Of a stretch of DNA of 64,000 bases, positions 52,377-61,528 are shown piece after piece. The stretch spans positions 434,001 to 498,000 of the forward strand of contig NZ_JALJZZ010000002.1 of the NCBI RefSeq assembly GCF_024171565.1. The letters are read 5' to 3'. The DNA comes from Okibacterium sp. HSC-33S16 (GTDB lineage Bacteria; Actinomycetota; Actinomycetes; Actinomycetales; Microbacteriaceae). Made by a program: the position numbers and the translations under genes. Position 1 is the stretch's first letter. The number at the start of each line of letters is the position of its first letter. A model generated the notes under the pieces. It had not been told where the DNA came from. It did not search any database and saw only the letters and a list, made by a program, of their open reading frames with translations.

Positions 52377-52802
52377 TTAGCCGATGCTCTCAATTGTCGC
52401 CCACTCAACGTCGGTCACGCAGAGGCCACCCTCGGTCTCGCGGAGGAAAACGTCACTCGGCACGTTTTGGCCCGGGGTCAGGCCGTCGATACTGCCCTCG
52501 AGATTGATGTTCCAGCTCGGGTCTGCAGCGACTTGCTCCTGCCAGTACTCAGCGTGGAACCGTTCCGGCTCGCCGGCCGAGAGGCCTTCCCAGTCCTCGG
52601 GGTGGCCTAGATCAGCAACGCCGTCCGCACACATCAGGTCAGTACCCTCACCCGTCGCAACGGCTTCAATGAGGTGCTCGGTCGTGTCGATGACCCGGGC
52701 CCCGTCGCCACCCCAGATGAGTGCGTCCATCGAGCACCCGCTCAGCAGGACGATGAGCGCGCCCGCGGCCCCGAGCGATAAGGCTCGAGAGACACGGTTC
52801 AT
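52377..52802 (-). CDS. Small lipoprotein, hypothetical
   Basis: 141 aa from ATG 52802 (an ATG two codons upstream is possible). Signal MNRVSRALSLGAAGALIVL with lipobox LLSGC. The mature ~118 residues are acidic with two further Cys (TDLMCADGV, GGLCVTDVEW) likely forming a disulfide and recurrent Trp. No family recognised. Monocistronic between the RseB-like gene and the MocR gene, same strand. Confidence 0.7.
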   Translation of the reverse strand: MNRVSRALSLGAAGALIVLLSGCSMDALIWGGDGARVIDTTEHLIEAVATGEGTDLMCADGVADLGHPEDWEGLSAGEPERFHAEYWQEQVAADPSWNINLEGSIDGLTPGQNVPSDVFLRETEGGLCVTDVEWATIESIG

Positions 52803-52855
52803 GAGCACAACCTATCGGTGGCCGGTCCCTGGCGCCATCATTGATCGTTCGACGG

Positions 52856-54190
52856 TCAGCCCGTCAGCGCGACGCTTGCCAAAGCATCCGCCACGAAATC
52901 AACCTCGTCATGCAGCACACCCGCGGTCACTCGCACAAAGGACCCGGCGTCGGGAGAAGACAGGTACGGCGTTCCGCCCGCAACACGGATGCCCGCAGCT
53001 GACAGGTGAACCAGCGCACCTCGTTCATCGTTCACCGGAATCCAGGTGTTGAGCCCATCGGCCAGCGTCGCGAAGTAGCCACGGCGGGTGAGCGCAGTAG
53101 CCAGGGCCTTTTGCCGCGAGAAGTACACCATCCGTGCTTCATTGACCGCGTTGACCGCTGCATTCTCAGTCAACAGTTCGGCGAGGATCGTCTGAACCAT
53201 CCGGCTGGTCCACCCGGTGGTGAGCATGCGCCGCGACACGATGCGGTGCACGAGATCGCCGGGGCCGCCGAGCGCCGCGATACGGAGATCCGGACCGTGC
53301 GTCTTCGAAAAACTGCGGACGTGGAGGACTTGGGTGGGGAGGAACATGCCGAGGCTGACATCCGGCTCGGTGCTGATGCCTGCCGAGTGATCATCCTCGA
53401 TAACGACCGCGTCGCTCGCGTGCCGGGAGGAGGAGATGACCTTCGCCAACTCGCGGGCCCTGTCCTCGGTCATCGACGCACCGGTCGGATTGTGTGCTCG
53501 AGGTTGCAGCACGATCGCGCGTGGCGATGACGGGAGGGCTTTCGCGAGCGCGGCAGGAAGCATCCCGAATTCATCAAGGGCAACCGGGATGCGTACGGCG
53601 CCGAGGGAATCGAGGAGATCGAAGAAGGGCGGGAAGGTCGGGTCTTCGATGATGACCCGGTCGCCGAAGCGCACGACCTGTTCGAGGGCGCGCGACATTC
53701 CGTCGAGGGCCCCGTCGACGACAGTGATGGCGTCAGCACGGTACGGCCACGTTCTCGTCAGTTCGGCATGGAGGGCGGGGATAACCGGTTCATCGGTGTA
53801 GCTGAACGTCGTCGCGTGTTCGGACAGGCGTGAGAGTGCAGGTCCGAGTGCGGGTAAGAGGGCGTCATCCGGGGTGCCGCGAGACAGGTCGATTCGTGTT
53901 TGCTCGCCGTAACCGGCCATGCGCTGCATACGCGGGCTGAGCCAAGGCATCGCTGCCTGCCGCACGAAACTGCCGCTCCGACCGCGGGACACGATGAGAC
54001 CGACGGTCGACAGGGCTTGCCACGCTGCACTCACCGTCGCGGGACTAACCGCCAGTTCTGCGCCGAGTTCTCGCACCGTTGGGAGCCGGTCACCGGGAGC
54101 CAGCTGGCCGGAATTGATGAGCCGAGCCAGGGCAGCCGCGATGCCCTGGGGGGAGCGATCGTCTATGAGTTCTGCGAACGACTCAGTCAT
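52856..54190 (-). CDS. MocR/GntR-type PLP-dependent transcriptional regulator
   Basis: 444 aa from ATG 54190 (ATG 54205 is possible). GntR winged helix residues ~10-75: IAAALARLINSGQLAPGDRLPTVRELGAELAVSPATVSAAW. Residues ~100-440 are a class I aminotransferase fold with IEDPTFPPFFDLLDSLG, YTDEPVIPALHAEL, LQPRAHNPTGASM and the PLP-binding Lys in RSFSKTHGPDLRIA. Divergent from the pyrimidine-degradation operon, which it presumably controls. By analogy with GabR (PLP plus GABA) it may sense an amine, beta-alanine being the obvious candidate (inference). Confidence 0.9.
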   Translation of the reverse strand: MTESFAELIDDRSPQGIAAALARLINSGQLAPGDRLPTVRELGAELAVSPATVSAAWQALSTVGLIVSRGRSGSFVRQAAMPWLSPRMQRMAGYGEQTRIDLSRGTPDDALLPALGPALSRLSEHATTFSYTDEPVIPALHAELTRTWPYRADAITVVDGALDGMSRALEQVVRFGDRVIIEDPTFPPFFDLLDSLGAVRIPVALDEFGMLPAALAKALPSSPRAIVLQPRAHNPTGASMTEDRARELAKVISSSRHASDAVVIEDDHSAGISTEPDVSLGMFLPTQVLHVRSFSKTHGPDLRIAALGGPGDLVHRIVSRRMLTTGWTSRMVQTILAELLTENAAVNAVNEARMVYFSRQKALATALTRRGYFATLADGLNTWIPVNDERGALVHLSAAGIRVAGGTPYLSSPDAGSFVRVTAGVLHDEVDFVADALASVALTG

Positions 54191-54384
54191 CAGAGGAGGC
54201 CTCATCCCGAATTGGGTATTTACGAACGCGTCACAGAGGGAAACAATGGAGAAATGTTCAACTCGAATAATAACAAATGAGCGGAACAGCAAAACCGTCT
54301 AACGGACCGAGGAACTGACCTCAATTCGACGGACACCGACAACGGCGTAATACCTACCGCTCAATGACGACACGGAGGCTAGAG
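54191..54384. promoter_or_regulatory. Divergent control region of mocR and the pyrimidine operon
   Basis: Two direct repeats TCAACTCGAA (54258-54267) and TCAATTCGAC (54321-54330) start 63 nt apart, close to six helical turns; a third, inverted partial copy CGAATTG lies at 54208-54214. A minus-strand -10 TATTAT (54267-54272) with TTTTGC 16 nt upstream is a likely mocR promoter and touches the first repeat. Direct repeats are the usual MocR target form. Confidence 0.4.
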
Positions 54385-55233
54385 ATGACTGTAGTTCGCG
54401 CGGCAATCACCCAGACGACCTGGACCGGCGACAAAGAATCCATGATCGCGAAACACGAACAGTTCGCACGAGACGCAGCGAAAGACGGAGCGCAGATCAT
54501 CTGCTTCCAGGAGCTGTTCTACGGACCGTATTTCGGAATCACGGAGGACAAGAAGTACTACGAGTTCGCCGAGCCGGCCGACGGGCCGATCGTCCAGCGC
54601 TTCGCGAAGCTCGCGAAGGAACTGGGCCTCGTGATGGTTCTTCCGATCTACGAGGAAGACATGCCTGGCGTCTACTACAACACCGCTGTCGTCGTTGACG
54701 CAGACGGCACCATCCTCGGCAAGTACCGCAAGCACCACATCCCCCACCTCGAGAAGTTCTACGAGAAGTTCTACTTCCGCCCCGGCAACATGGGCTACCC
54801 GGTCTTCGACACCGCGGTGGGACCCGTCGGTGTCTACATTTGCTACGACCGCCACTTCCCCGAGGGCTGGCGAGAGCTGGGGCTCAACGGAGCCCAGATC
54901 GTGTTCAACCCGAACGCGACGAAGCCCGGCTTGTCCAACCGCCTCTGGGACCTCGAGCAGGCAACGGCCGCGGCCGCCAACGGCTACTTCGTTGCAGCGC
55001 CCAACCGGGTCGGAACCGAAGACAACGAGTACGGCGACCTCGCCGTCACCTTCTATGGCACCAGCCAGTTCGCTGACCCGCAGGGCAACTTCGTCGGAGA
55101 GCGCGGCAGCTCGGAGCACGAGGACATCGTCATCCGCGACCTCGACCTCGACATGATCAAAAAGGTGCGCGACGACTGGCAGTTCTACCGAGACCGTCGT
55201 CCGGAGTCCTACACGTCGATCCCGAAGCCATAA
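54385..55233 (+). CDS. pydC: N-carbamoyl-beta-alanine amidohydrolase (beta-ureidopropionase), nitrilase family
   Basis: 282 aa from ATG 54385, chosen for GGAGG 9 nt upstream over ATG 54364. Carbon-nitrogen hydrolase with Glu in IICFQELFYGP, Lys in LGKYRKHHIPH and nucleophile Cys153 in VYICYDRHFPEGWREL: the intact Glu-Lys-Cys triad. Closest to beta-ureidopropionases, which convert N-carbamoyl-beta-alanine to beta-alanine, CO2 and ammonia. First gene of the operon, 26 nt before the dihydropyrimidinase gene. A carbamoyl-D-amino acid or putrescine amidase is a weaker alternative. Confidence 0.85.
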   Translation: MTVVRAAITQTTWTGDKESMIAKHEQFARDAAKDGAQIICFQELFYGPYFGITEDKKYYEFAEPADGPIVQRFAKLAKELGLVMVLPIYEEDMPGVYYNTAVVVDADGTILGKYRKHHIPHLEKFYEKFYFRPGNMGYPVFDTAVGPVGVYICYDRHFPEGWRELGLNGAQIVFNPNATKPGLSNRLWDLEQATAAAANGYFVAAPNRVGTEDNEYGDLAVTFYGTSQFADPQGNFVGERGSSEHEDIVIRDLDLDMIKKVRDDWQFYRDRRPESYTSIPKP

Positions 55234-55259
55234 CCGGATACCGGACGCGAGGAGGAATC

Positions 55260-56693
55260 ATGAAGACCCTCATCAAAAACGGTACGGTCGTCAACTCAAC
55301 GGGCTCTGCTCCGGCCGATGTGCTCATCGACGGCGAGACGATCGCCGCTGTATTGGCACCCGGCTCAAACCTGCTCGGCTTCGACGTCGAGAACAACGTC
55401 GACACGGTGATCGACGCAAGCGGAAAGTACGTCATCCCCGGTGGAATCGACGCTCACACCCACATGGAGATGCCGTTCGGCGGTACCTTCGCGAGCGACA
55501 CCTTCGAGACCGGAACCCGCGCAGCCGCCCACGGAGGCACCACGAGCATCGTTGACTTCGTCGTGCAGTACGCGGGGGAGAACGTCCTCGACCAGTTCTC
55601 GCTCTGGCACGAGAAAGCTCGAAGCAACTGCGCCATCGACTACGGATTTCACCAGATTCTGAGCGACGTGCAGGACTCGTCGCTCACCGCGATGGACGAA
55701 CTCGTCAGGGAGGGTGTCTCGAGCTTCAAGCTGTTCATGGCCTACAAAGGAGTGTTCCTCTCCGACGACGGACAGATCGTCAAGGCGATGCAGCGAGCGA
55801 GCGATAACGGATCAATGATCATGATGCACGCCGAAAACGGCAGCGTCATCGATCTTCTGGTGCAACAGTCGCTCGAAGCCGGTAAGACCGCGCCGTATTA
55901 CCACGGCATCACGCGGCCCTGGCAGGCCGAAGAGGAAGCTACGCACCGTGCCATCATGCTGGCGAACCTGACCGGAGCTCCGCTGTACGTCGTGCACGTC
56001 AGCGCGAAACAGGCCGTCGAACAGATTGCCATGGCTCGCGACAACGGCCAGAACGTGTTCGGCGAAACCTGCCCGCAGTACCTCTATCTCTCGCTGGAAG
56101 ACCAGCTCGGAGCGTCCAGTGAGGAGTGGGGCGACTTCGAAGGAGCCAAATGGGTGTGTTCAACTCCGCTGCGGTCGAAGCATGAGGGCCACCAGCACCA
56201 CATGTGGCAGAGCCTGCGCACCAACGACATCCAGATGGTCTCGACCGACCATTGCCCGTTCTGCATGAAGGGGCAGAAGGACATGGGGCTCGGCAACTTC
56301 GCCAAGATTCCCAACGGCATTGGCAGCGTCGAGCACCGCATGGATCTGCTCTATCAGGGTGTTGTTGACGGAAAAATATCGCTCGAACGCTGGGTCGAAG
56401 TCACCTCAACCACACCGGCGCGCATGTTCGGCATGTACGGAAAAAAGGGAGTGCTGCAGCCCGGCGCAGACGGGGACGTTGTCATTTACAACCCCAACGG
56501 CCACACCTCGATCGGCGTCGGCAAGACCCACCACATGAACATGGACTACTCCGCTTGGGAAGGCTACGAGATCGACGGCCACGTCGACACCGTGCTCTCA
56601 CGAGGAAAAGTCATCATCGACGACAACCAGTACCTGGGCACCAAGGGCGACGGCAAGTACGTCCACCGCGGCCTCAGCCAGTACCTGATCTAA
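55260..56693 (+). CDS. Dihydropyrimidinase/hydantoinase
   Basis: 477 aa, ATG 55260 after GAGGAGG. Cyclic amidohydrolase: binuclear-metal His pair in GGIDAHTHMEMPFGG, carbamylated Lys157 in SSFKLFMAYKGV, metal His in MMHAENGS and VVHVSAKQ, Asp in VSTDHCPFCMKGQK. Opens 5,6-dihydrouracil or dihydrothymine to the N-carbamoyl amino acid used by PydC. ARMFGMYGKKGVLQPGADGDVV is the typical C-terminal block. Annotations of close relatives vary between phenylhydantoinase and dihydropyrimidinase; gene order supports the latter. Confidence 0.92.
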   Translation: MKTLIKNGTVVNSTGSAPADVLIDGETIAAVLAPGSNLLGFDVENNVDTVIDASGKYVIPGGIDAHTHMEMPFGGTFASDTFETGTRAAAHGGTTSIVDFVVQYAGENVLDQFSLWHEKARSNCAIDYGFHQILSDVQDSSLTAMDELVREGVSSFKLFMAYKGVFLSDDGQIVKAMQRASDNGSMIMMHAENGSVIDLLVQQSLEAGKTAPYYHGITRPWQAEEEATHRAIMLANLTGAPLYVVHVSAKQAVEQIAMARDNGQNVFGETCPQYLYLSLEDQLGASSEEWGDFEGAKWVCSTPLRSKHEGHQHHMWQSLRTNDIQMVSTDHCPFCMKGQKDMGLGNFAKIPNGIGSVEHRMDLLYQGVVDGKISLERWVEVTSTTPARMFGMYGKKGVLQPGADGDVVIYNPNGHTSIGVGKTHHMNMDYSAWEGYEIDGHVDTVLSRGKVIIDDNQYLGTKGDGKYVHRGLSQYLI

Positions 56694-56701
56694 GGGCATC
56701 C

Positions 56702-57718
56702 ATGGACTTCGGAGCAGTAATCCAAACCAACCCGCCCGCCTCGAGAACCGTCCACCTCGCCAAGCTCGCCGAGCAGTACGGCTTCAGCCATGTCTGGACG
56801 TTCGACTCCCACCTGCTCTGGCAGGAGCCATACGTTATCTACAGCCAGATTCTCAACGAGACCAAACGCGTCACCGTTGGGCCGATGGTGACAAACCCGG
56901 CCACCCGCGACTGGACCGTCACGGCATCCACCTACGCGACCCTCAACGAGATGTACGGCAATCGCACGATCTGTGGAATCGGCCGAGGTGACTCAGCCGT
57001 GCGCACGACAAACGGGGCACCGACCAACCTGAAGACACTGCGGGAATCCATCCACGTCATCCGTGAACTGGCTAACTCCCGTCCGGTCGAATACAACGGT
57101 GCCACGGTGCAATTTCCGTGGAGCGTGGGTTCACAGCTGGACGTTTGGGTTGCGGCGTACGGCCCACTTGCGCTGAAGCTGACCGGCGAGGTGGGCGACG
57201 GCTTCATCCTGCAACTCGCAGACGTCGACATCGCGAAATGGATGATCAAGACGGTTCGGGATGCTGCGGAGAAGGTCGGTCGCGATCCGATGTCGATCAA
57301 ATTTTGTGTCGCCGCGCCGATGTACATTGGCGACGACTGGGAGCACATGCGAGACCAGTGCCGCTGGTTCGGCGGCATGGTCGGCAACCACGTCGCCGAC
57401 ATCGTCGCCAAGTACGGCACCAGCGGCGCCATTCCCCAGGCGCTCACCGACTACATTCAGGGCCGCGAGTCCTACGACTACAACGAGCACGGTAAGGCGG
57501 GCAACAGTCACACCAGCTTCGTTCCTGACGAGATCGTCGACCGATTCTGCCTGCTCGGGTCGGCGAGCGACCACATCGAGAAGCTCGAAGAACTCAAGAG
57601 CATCGGCGTTGACCAATTCGCCGGATACCTCCAGCACGACAACAAGGAAGAGACGCTTCGGGTATACGGCGAGACCGTGATCCCGGCCCTCCGAGAAAAG
57701 ATCGTGGCAACGGCATGA
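56702..57718 (+). CDS. F420-type LLM oxidoreductase of the hydantoinase operon (TIGR03842-like)
   Basis: 338 aa from ATG 56702, 8 nt after the previous stop; frame extension upstream is spurious. Luciferase-like monooxygenase fold: MDFGAVIQTNPPASRTVHLAKLAEQYGFSHVWTFDSH, GPMVTNPATRDWTVTASTYATLNEM, ICGIGRGDSAVRT, VWVAAYGPLALKLTGEVGDGFIL. Related to Mer-like F420 enzymes. I recall TIGR03842 as this family, of unknown function. Its position between dihydropyrimidinase and a dedicated importer, with no PydA-type dehydrogenase in the operon, suggests reduction of uracil/thymine to the dihydro form with F420H2, or handling of a modified pyrimidine (inference). An FMN-dependent role cannot be excluded. 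Confidence 0.8.
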   Translation: MDFGAVIQTNPPASRTVHLAKLAEQYGFSHVWTFDSHLLWQEPYVIYSQILNETKRVTVGPMVTNPATRDWTVTASTYATLNEMYGNRTICGIGRGDSAVRTTNGAPTNLKTLRESIHVIRELANSRPVEYNGATVQFPWSVGSQLDVWVAAYGPLALKLTGEVGDGFILQLADVDIAKWMIKTVRDAAEKVGRDPMSIKFCVAAPMYIGDDWEHMRDQCRWFGGMVGNHVADIVAKYGTSGAIPQALTDYIQGRESYDYNEHGKAGNSHTSFVPDEIVDRFCLLGSASDHIEKLEELKSIGVDQFAGYLQHDNKEETLRVYGETVIPALREKIVATA

Positions 57719-58635
57719 CCGCCGAAAACCTCGCCCCAGCGATCCGTCGGCGCCGTGGCGCGCCGGCTCGCGAACTGGTGCGCTGGGGTTATGGATTACT
57801 CGGAATCCTCGTGATCGCCGCGGCCTGGGAGCTGTACAAGTTTCTGGGTCCGGCGGACGGCGTCGTGATCGCTGGGGCCCGGGTTCTTCCTCGCACGACC
57901 GACCTGGCCATGCCCCATACCTGGGACATGGTGGCACGGCTGTTCGACCCGGTCACCCGCTCGGCCACGGCCAATCCGCTGTGGCTCGAGGTGGCACTCG
58001 CAGCACTCACCACCCTGGGCATCGCTGCGGTCGGCTGGCTGGTCGGAATCGTGATCGGCTTCCTGCTCGCACTCGTGATGCAGCGGTGGCGGCTCGCCGA
58101 GTGGGGACTCCTGCCCTGGATCATCCTCAGCCAGACCGTGCCCCTGATCGCGTTCGCCCCCATCGTTCGAAGCTGGGGCTCTCGGATCGAAATCGGCGCG
58201 TTCGAATGGCAGGACTGGATGAGCGTCGCTGTAATCGCGTCGTACCTCGCGTTCTTCCCGATCGCGGTCGGCGCCCTCAAGGGACTGCAATCGCCGGATG
58301 TCATTCACACCGAACTGATGCGCACCTACGGCGTTGGCTGGTGGAAGACGCTTCTGAAACTGCGGATTCCGGCATCCGTTCCGTACCTTCTTCCTGCTCT
58401 CCGGCTTGGCGCGGCCAATGCCGTGGTCGGTGCTGTCGTCGCCGAGGTGTCGACGGGAATGCAGGGCGGCATCGGGCGCATCCTCATCCAATACGCGGGT
58501 CAGGCTAGCGGCGACCCCTCGAAAGCATGGGGGCCGATCTTCGGCTCGATCGTGCTCGGTCTCGCTGCGGCAGGCTCCGTCGCCATCCTCGGCGCCATTC
58601 TCAGGAACTACCGACGTGTGGAGATCAACGCGTGA
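57715..58635 (+). CDS. ABC permease of the pyrimidine operon (first)
   Basis: 306 aa, ATGA overlap with the oxidoreductase gene. Six to seven membrane helices, SsuC/ThiX class, with the coupling motif HTELMRTYGVGWWKTLLKLRIPASVPYLL. A ~40-residue periplasmic segment after the first helix (VVIAGARVLPRTTDLAMPHTW) is longer than in typical SsuC. Pairs with the second permease at 59474 into a heterodimer. Predicted cargo is a pyrimidine, hydantoin or ureido compound. Confidence 0.87.
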   Translation: MTAENLAPAIRRRRGAPARELVRWGYGLLGILVIAAAWELYKFLGPADGVVIAGARVLPRTTDLAMPHTWDMVARLFDPVTRSATANPLWLEVALAALTTLGIAAVGWLVGIVIGFLLALVMQRWRLAEWGLLPWIILSQTVPLIAFAPIVRSWGSRIEIGAFEWQDWMSVAVIASYLAFFPIAVGALKGLQSPDVIHTELMRTYGVGWWKTLLKLRIPASVPYLLPALRLGAANAVVGAVVAEVSTGMQGGIGRILIQYAGQASGDPSKAWGPIFGSIVLGLAAAGSVAILGAILRNYRRVEINA

Positions 58636-59474
58636 CTCAGCTACCCGAATCCTCATCCGCTCCGCGCAGCGACGCGGTCAGCGTGAAGGCCGTCGACAAG
58701 ACCTTCGACACCCGTTCCGGCCAAGTCCAGGCGCTCACGTCCATCGACCTTACGGTGTCGGCCGGCGAATTTGTGTCGCTCATCGGACCGTCCGGATGCG
58801 GCAAGTCCACCCTGATGCGCCTCATTGCTGACCTCGACCAGCCGACGGCGGGAAGTGTCACCGTCTTCGGGAAAACCGCGTCACAAGCGCGGCGCGACCA
58901 GGATTACGGCATTGCCTTCCAGCAGGCCGGGCTCCTGCCGTGGCGCACAGTGGCCGCAAATGTCGGCCTCCCGCTTGAGCTGCACGGTGCGTCAAGTTCG
59001 GCGCGAAGTGCGCGCGTCGCGGAGCTACTCGACATGGTGGGGCTGAGTGACTTCGCTGACCGGTATCCCGACCAACTCTCCGGCGGAATGCAGCAACGCG
59101 TTGCCATTGCTCGCTCGCTGGCCGAGAAGCCCGACCTGCTCCTCATGGACGAGCCGTTCGGCGCCCTCGACGAAATGACGCGGGAGCGGATGCAGACCGA
59201 GTTGCTGCGCATCTGTGCCGAGACCGGCGCAGCCGTTGTGTTCGTCACCCACTCCATTCCCGAGGCCGTATATCTCTCCGACCGGGTCGTCGTTATGTCA
59301 CCCCGACCGGGACGCATTCAGGAGATCGTGCCGATGGCGTTGACCCGGGACCCCGAACATGCCGAGGCGCTTCGCGAGGAGCGTGCGTTCTTCGACGGCG
59401 TCACCGCTGTGCGCGAAGCGCTGCACACGGGGTCCCCGGTTCCGACCGGGGCGCGCGGAGTGGAGAACCGCTGA
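58632..59474 (+). CDS. ABC ATP-binding protein of the pyrimidine operon
   Basis: 280 aa from GTG 58632 (GTGA overlap). SsuB/TauB/ThiZ class: Walker A IGPSGCGKSTLMRLIA, Q-loop AFQQAGLLPWRTV, signature LSGGMQQRVAIARSL, Walker B LLLMDEPFGALDEMTR, H-loop FVTHSIPEAVYLSDRV. Energises the two flanking permeases. Overlaps the next ATG by 1 nt. Confidence 0.92.
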   Translation: MTQLPESSSAPRSDAVSVKAVDKTFDTRSGQVQALTSIDLTVSAGEFVSLIGPSGCGKSTLMRLIADLDQPTAGSVTVFGKTASQARRDQDYGIAFQQAGLLPWRTVAANVGLPLELHGASSSARSARVAELLDMVGLSDFADRYPDQLSGGMQQRVAIARSLAEKPDLLLMDEPFGALDEMTRERMQTELLRICAETGAAVVFVTHSIPEAVYLSDRVVVMSPRPGRIQEIVPMALTRDPEHAEALREERAFFDGVTAVREALHTGSPVPTGARGVENR

Positions 59475-60283
59475 TGGTTCTGACGCTGTCTGAGAAGCCA
59501 CGCGCCACGGCGAGCCAGGAATCGGCGCTCAGAATTCTGGCTCCCGTTGCGGTCGGCCTCGTCGTCCTCGGCGTGTGGCAGTTCCTGGTCAGCGTGGTGG
59601 GAATCAGTGATTACCTTTTGCCGAGCCCGGTGGCCATCGCCGGACAGTTCATCGAGTTCTTTCCATCGATCGTTGCCGCGACCGGAATGACCGGGCTCAA
59701 CGCGCTGCTCGGGTTGATTGTGGGGTCGCTCCTCGGCATTTTGCTGGCGGCGCTCGCCGCCGGATGGCGACCGATCGATCAGATGAGTGCTCCCATCGTT
59801 GCATCGCTCGCCGTCATTCCGATCGTCGCCCTCGCTCCGGTGCTCAACTCCATGTTCGGCGCAGACAGCCAGTTTGGTCGTCAGGCCATTGCCGGGCTCG
59901 CGTCGTTCGTGCCGGTTTTCATCAACACGCTTCGGGGTTTTCGCCAGACGCTTCCGGTTCACCGCGACCTCATGAAGGTCTATGCGGCCAGTTCGGGCCA
60001 AATTGTTCGCACCGTGACGCTGCCGACGGCCGTCCCGTTTGTCTTCACAGGCATCCGCATTGCGTCATCTCTTGCGGTTATCTCCGCACTGGTTGCCGAG
60101 TATTTCGGTGGACCGCGCGGAGGGCTCGGAGGGCTGATCTCAACGTCGGCCGCGTCGAGTGCCTACCCGCGAGCGTGGGCGTACGTCGTCGCCTCGATCG
60201 TGCTCGGACTCGTCTTTTTCCTCGTCACACTCGCGCTGGAACGCCTCGCAACCCGAAGCAGGCAGCGCTCCTCACTGTCCTGA
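59474..60283 (+). CDS. ABC permease of the pyrimidine operon (second)
   Basis: 269 aa, ATG 59474 (TGATG). Six helices; coupling loop HRDLMKVYAASSGQIVRTVTLPTAVPFVFTG; SALVAEYFGGPRGGLG is typical of ThiX/SsuC permeases. Second half of the heterodimeric channel. Its stop codon lies inside a strong hairpin (60279-60299). Confidence 0.9.
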   Translation: MVLTLSEKPRATASQESALRILAPVAVGLVVLGVWQFLVSVVGISDYLLPSPVAIAGQFIEFFPSIVAATGMTGLNALLGLIVGSLLGILLAALAAGWRPIDQMSAPIVASLAVIPIVALAPVLNSMFGADSQFGRQAIAGLASFVPVFINTLRGFRQTLPVHRDLMKVYAASSGQIVRTVTLPTAVPFVFTGIRIASSLAVISALVAEYFGGPRGGLGGLISTSAASSAYPRAWAYVVASIVLGLVFFLVTLALERLATRSRQRSSLS

Positions 60284-60299
60284 GCCCGCCGGGCTCAGG
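60279..60299 (+). repeat. Hairpin at the permease stop, before the binding-protein gene
   Basis: Perfect 9-bp stem CCTGAGCCC / GGGCTCAGG with a 3-nt loop, including the TGA stop. No U-tract. Likely an mRNA processing or stability element rather than a terminator. Confidence 0.6.
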
Positions 60300-60363
60300 G
60301 GCAACCGCACCATCCCCGCTCCGCCCCCGCACCACCTGCAGCACTCGATTGAAAGGACGCACC

Positions 60364-61518
60364 ATGAAACACAGCACACGTCGCTTTGCGACGGTGGGTG
60401 CGCTGGCCGCAACGGCCGCGCTCGTACTCTCCGCTTGTTCAGGACCAGCCGACACCGGGTCCGGAGGAAACGAAAATGCAGGTGACAGCCTGACCGAAGT
60501 TAAACTGCAGCTGCAATGGCTGCCGCAGGGCCAGTTCGCCGGTTACTTCGCCGCCCTTGACCAGGGCTACTTCGAGGACGAGGGTCTCGACGTCGAAATC
60601 ATCCCGTCTGGCGGTGACATCGTTCCGCAGGATGCGCTCGCCAACGGAGACGTCGACTACGCCATCGCCTGGGTGCCCAAGGTTCTCGGCTCGATCGAGG
60701 CCGGTGCCAACGTCACCAACATCGCCCAGATCTTCCAGCGCTCAGGAACACTTCAGGTGTCATGGGCCGACTCGGGCATCGAGAGCGTCGCCGACTTCGA
60801 AGGCAAGAAAATCGGCTCGTGGGGCTTCGGCAACGAGTGGGAAATCTTCGCGGCCATGGCTGCGGAGGGGCTCGACTCGTCGACGGTTGAGATCATCACA
60901 CAGGACTTCAACATGAACGCCTTTTTGCAGGGTGACATCGACGCAGCGCAGGCGATGACCTACAACGAGTACGCACAGCTGCTCGAGACGACGGATCCGG
61001 AGACGGGTGAGCTCTACACCGAGGACGACTTCAACGTCATCAGCTATGAGGACACCGTCGGCGCGATGCTGCAGGATGCCATCTGGGCTGACACCGAAAA
61101 GCTCGAGGGTGACGAGGAGTACCAGGAGACCACCGTCTCCTTCCTCAAGGCCGTCGTGAAGGGTTGGATCTACGCAGCCGAAAACCCGGAGGAAGCATCG
61201 CAGATCACCCTCGACGCTGGCTCCGGCTGGGGTCCGAGCCACGAACTCTGGATGGTCAACGAGACCAACAAACTCATCTGGCCGGCCGCCAACGGCATCG
61301 GCATCATCGACGAGGCAGCGTTCGACAAGACCGTCCAGGGTGCTCTCTCCGCTGTCAACGAGCAGGGAGCCGCACTCATCAAGGAAGAGCCCCCGGCAGG
61401 GGTCTGGACCAACGACTACATCCAGAAGGCTCTCGATGAGCTTGAGGACGAAGGCGTCGACACCAAGGGTGAAGGTTTCACTCCGATCAAGGTCACCCTC
61501 GAGGAGGGCGGCAACTAA
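60364..61518 (+). CDS. NMT1/THI5-like ABC substrate-binding lipoprotein
   Basis: 384 aa from ATG 60364 with AAAGGAC upstream; the longer frame runs through the permease and is spurious. Signal MKHSTRRFATVGALAATAAL with lipobox LSAC. The mature domain begins VKLQLQWLPQGQFAGYFAALDQGYFEDEGL, the hallmark of ThiY/NMT1-like proteins that bind pyrimidine-like ligands, then IIPSGGDIVPQDALANGDVDYAIAWVPK and SWGFGNEWEIFAAMAAEGL. Fits uptake of a uracil-, thymine- or hydantoin-type compound for this operon; a thiamine-precursor role is less likely given the neighbours and no TPP element seen. Bracketed by two hairpins. Confidence 0.88.
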   Translation: MKHSTRRFATVGALAATAALVLSACSGPADTGSGGNENAGDSLTEVKLQLQWLPQGQFAGYFAALDQGYFEDEGLDVEIIPSGGDIVPQDALANGDVDYAIAWVPKVLGSIEAGANVTNIAQIFQRSGTLQVSWADSGIESVADFEGKKIGSWGFGNEWEIFAAMAAEGLDSSTVEIITQDFNMNAFLQGDIDAAQAMTYNEYAQLLETTDPETGELYTEDDFNVISYEDTVGAMLQDAIWADTEKLEGDEEYQETTVSFLKAVVKGWIYAAENPEEASQITLDAGSGWGPSHELWMVNETNKLIWPAANGIGIIDEAAFDKTVQGALSAVNEQGAALIKEEPPAGVWTNDYIQKALDELEDEGVDTKGEGFTPIKVTLEEGGN

Positions 61519-61528
61519 CACTCCTGAT

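Noticed and set aside
60284-60363. TPP riboswitch linked to the THI5/NMT1-like binding protein
   Set aside because: No thi-box elements; neighbours are pyrimidine catabolic genes and the gap is filled by a hairpin and the ribosome site.
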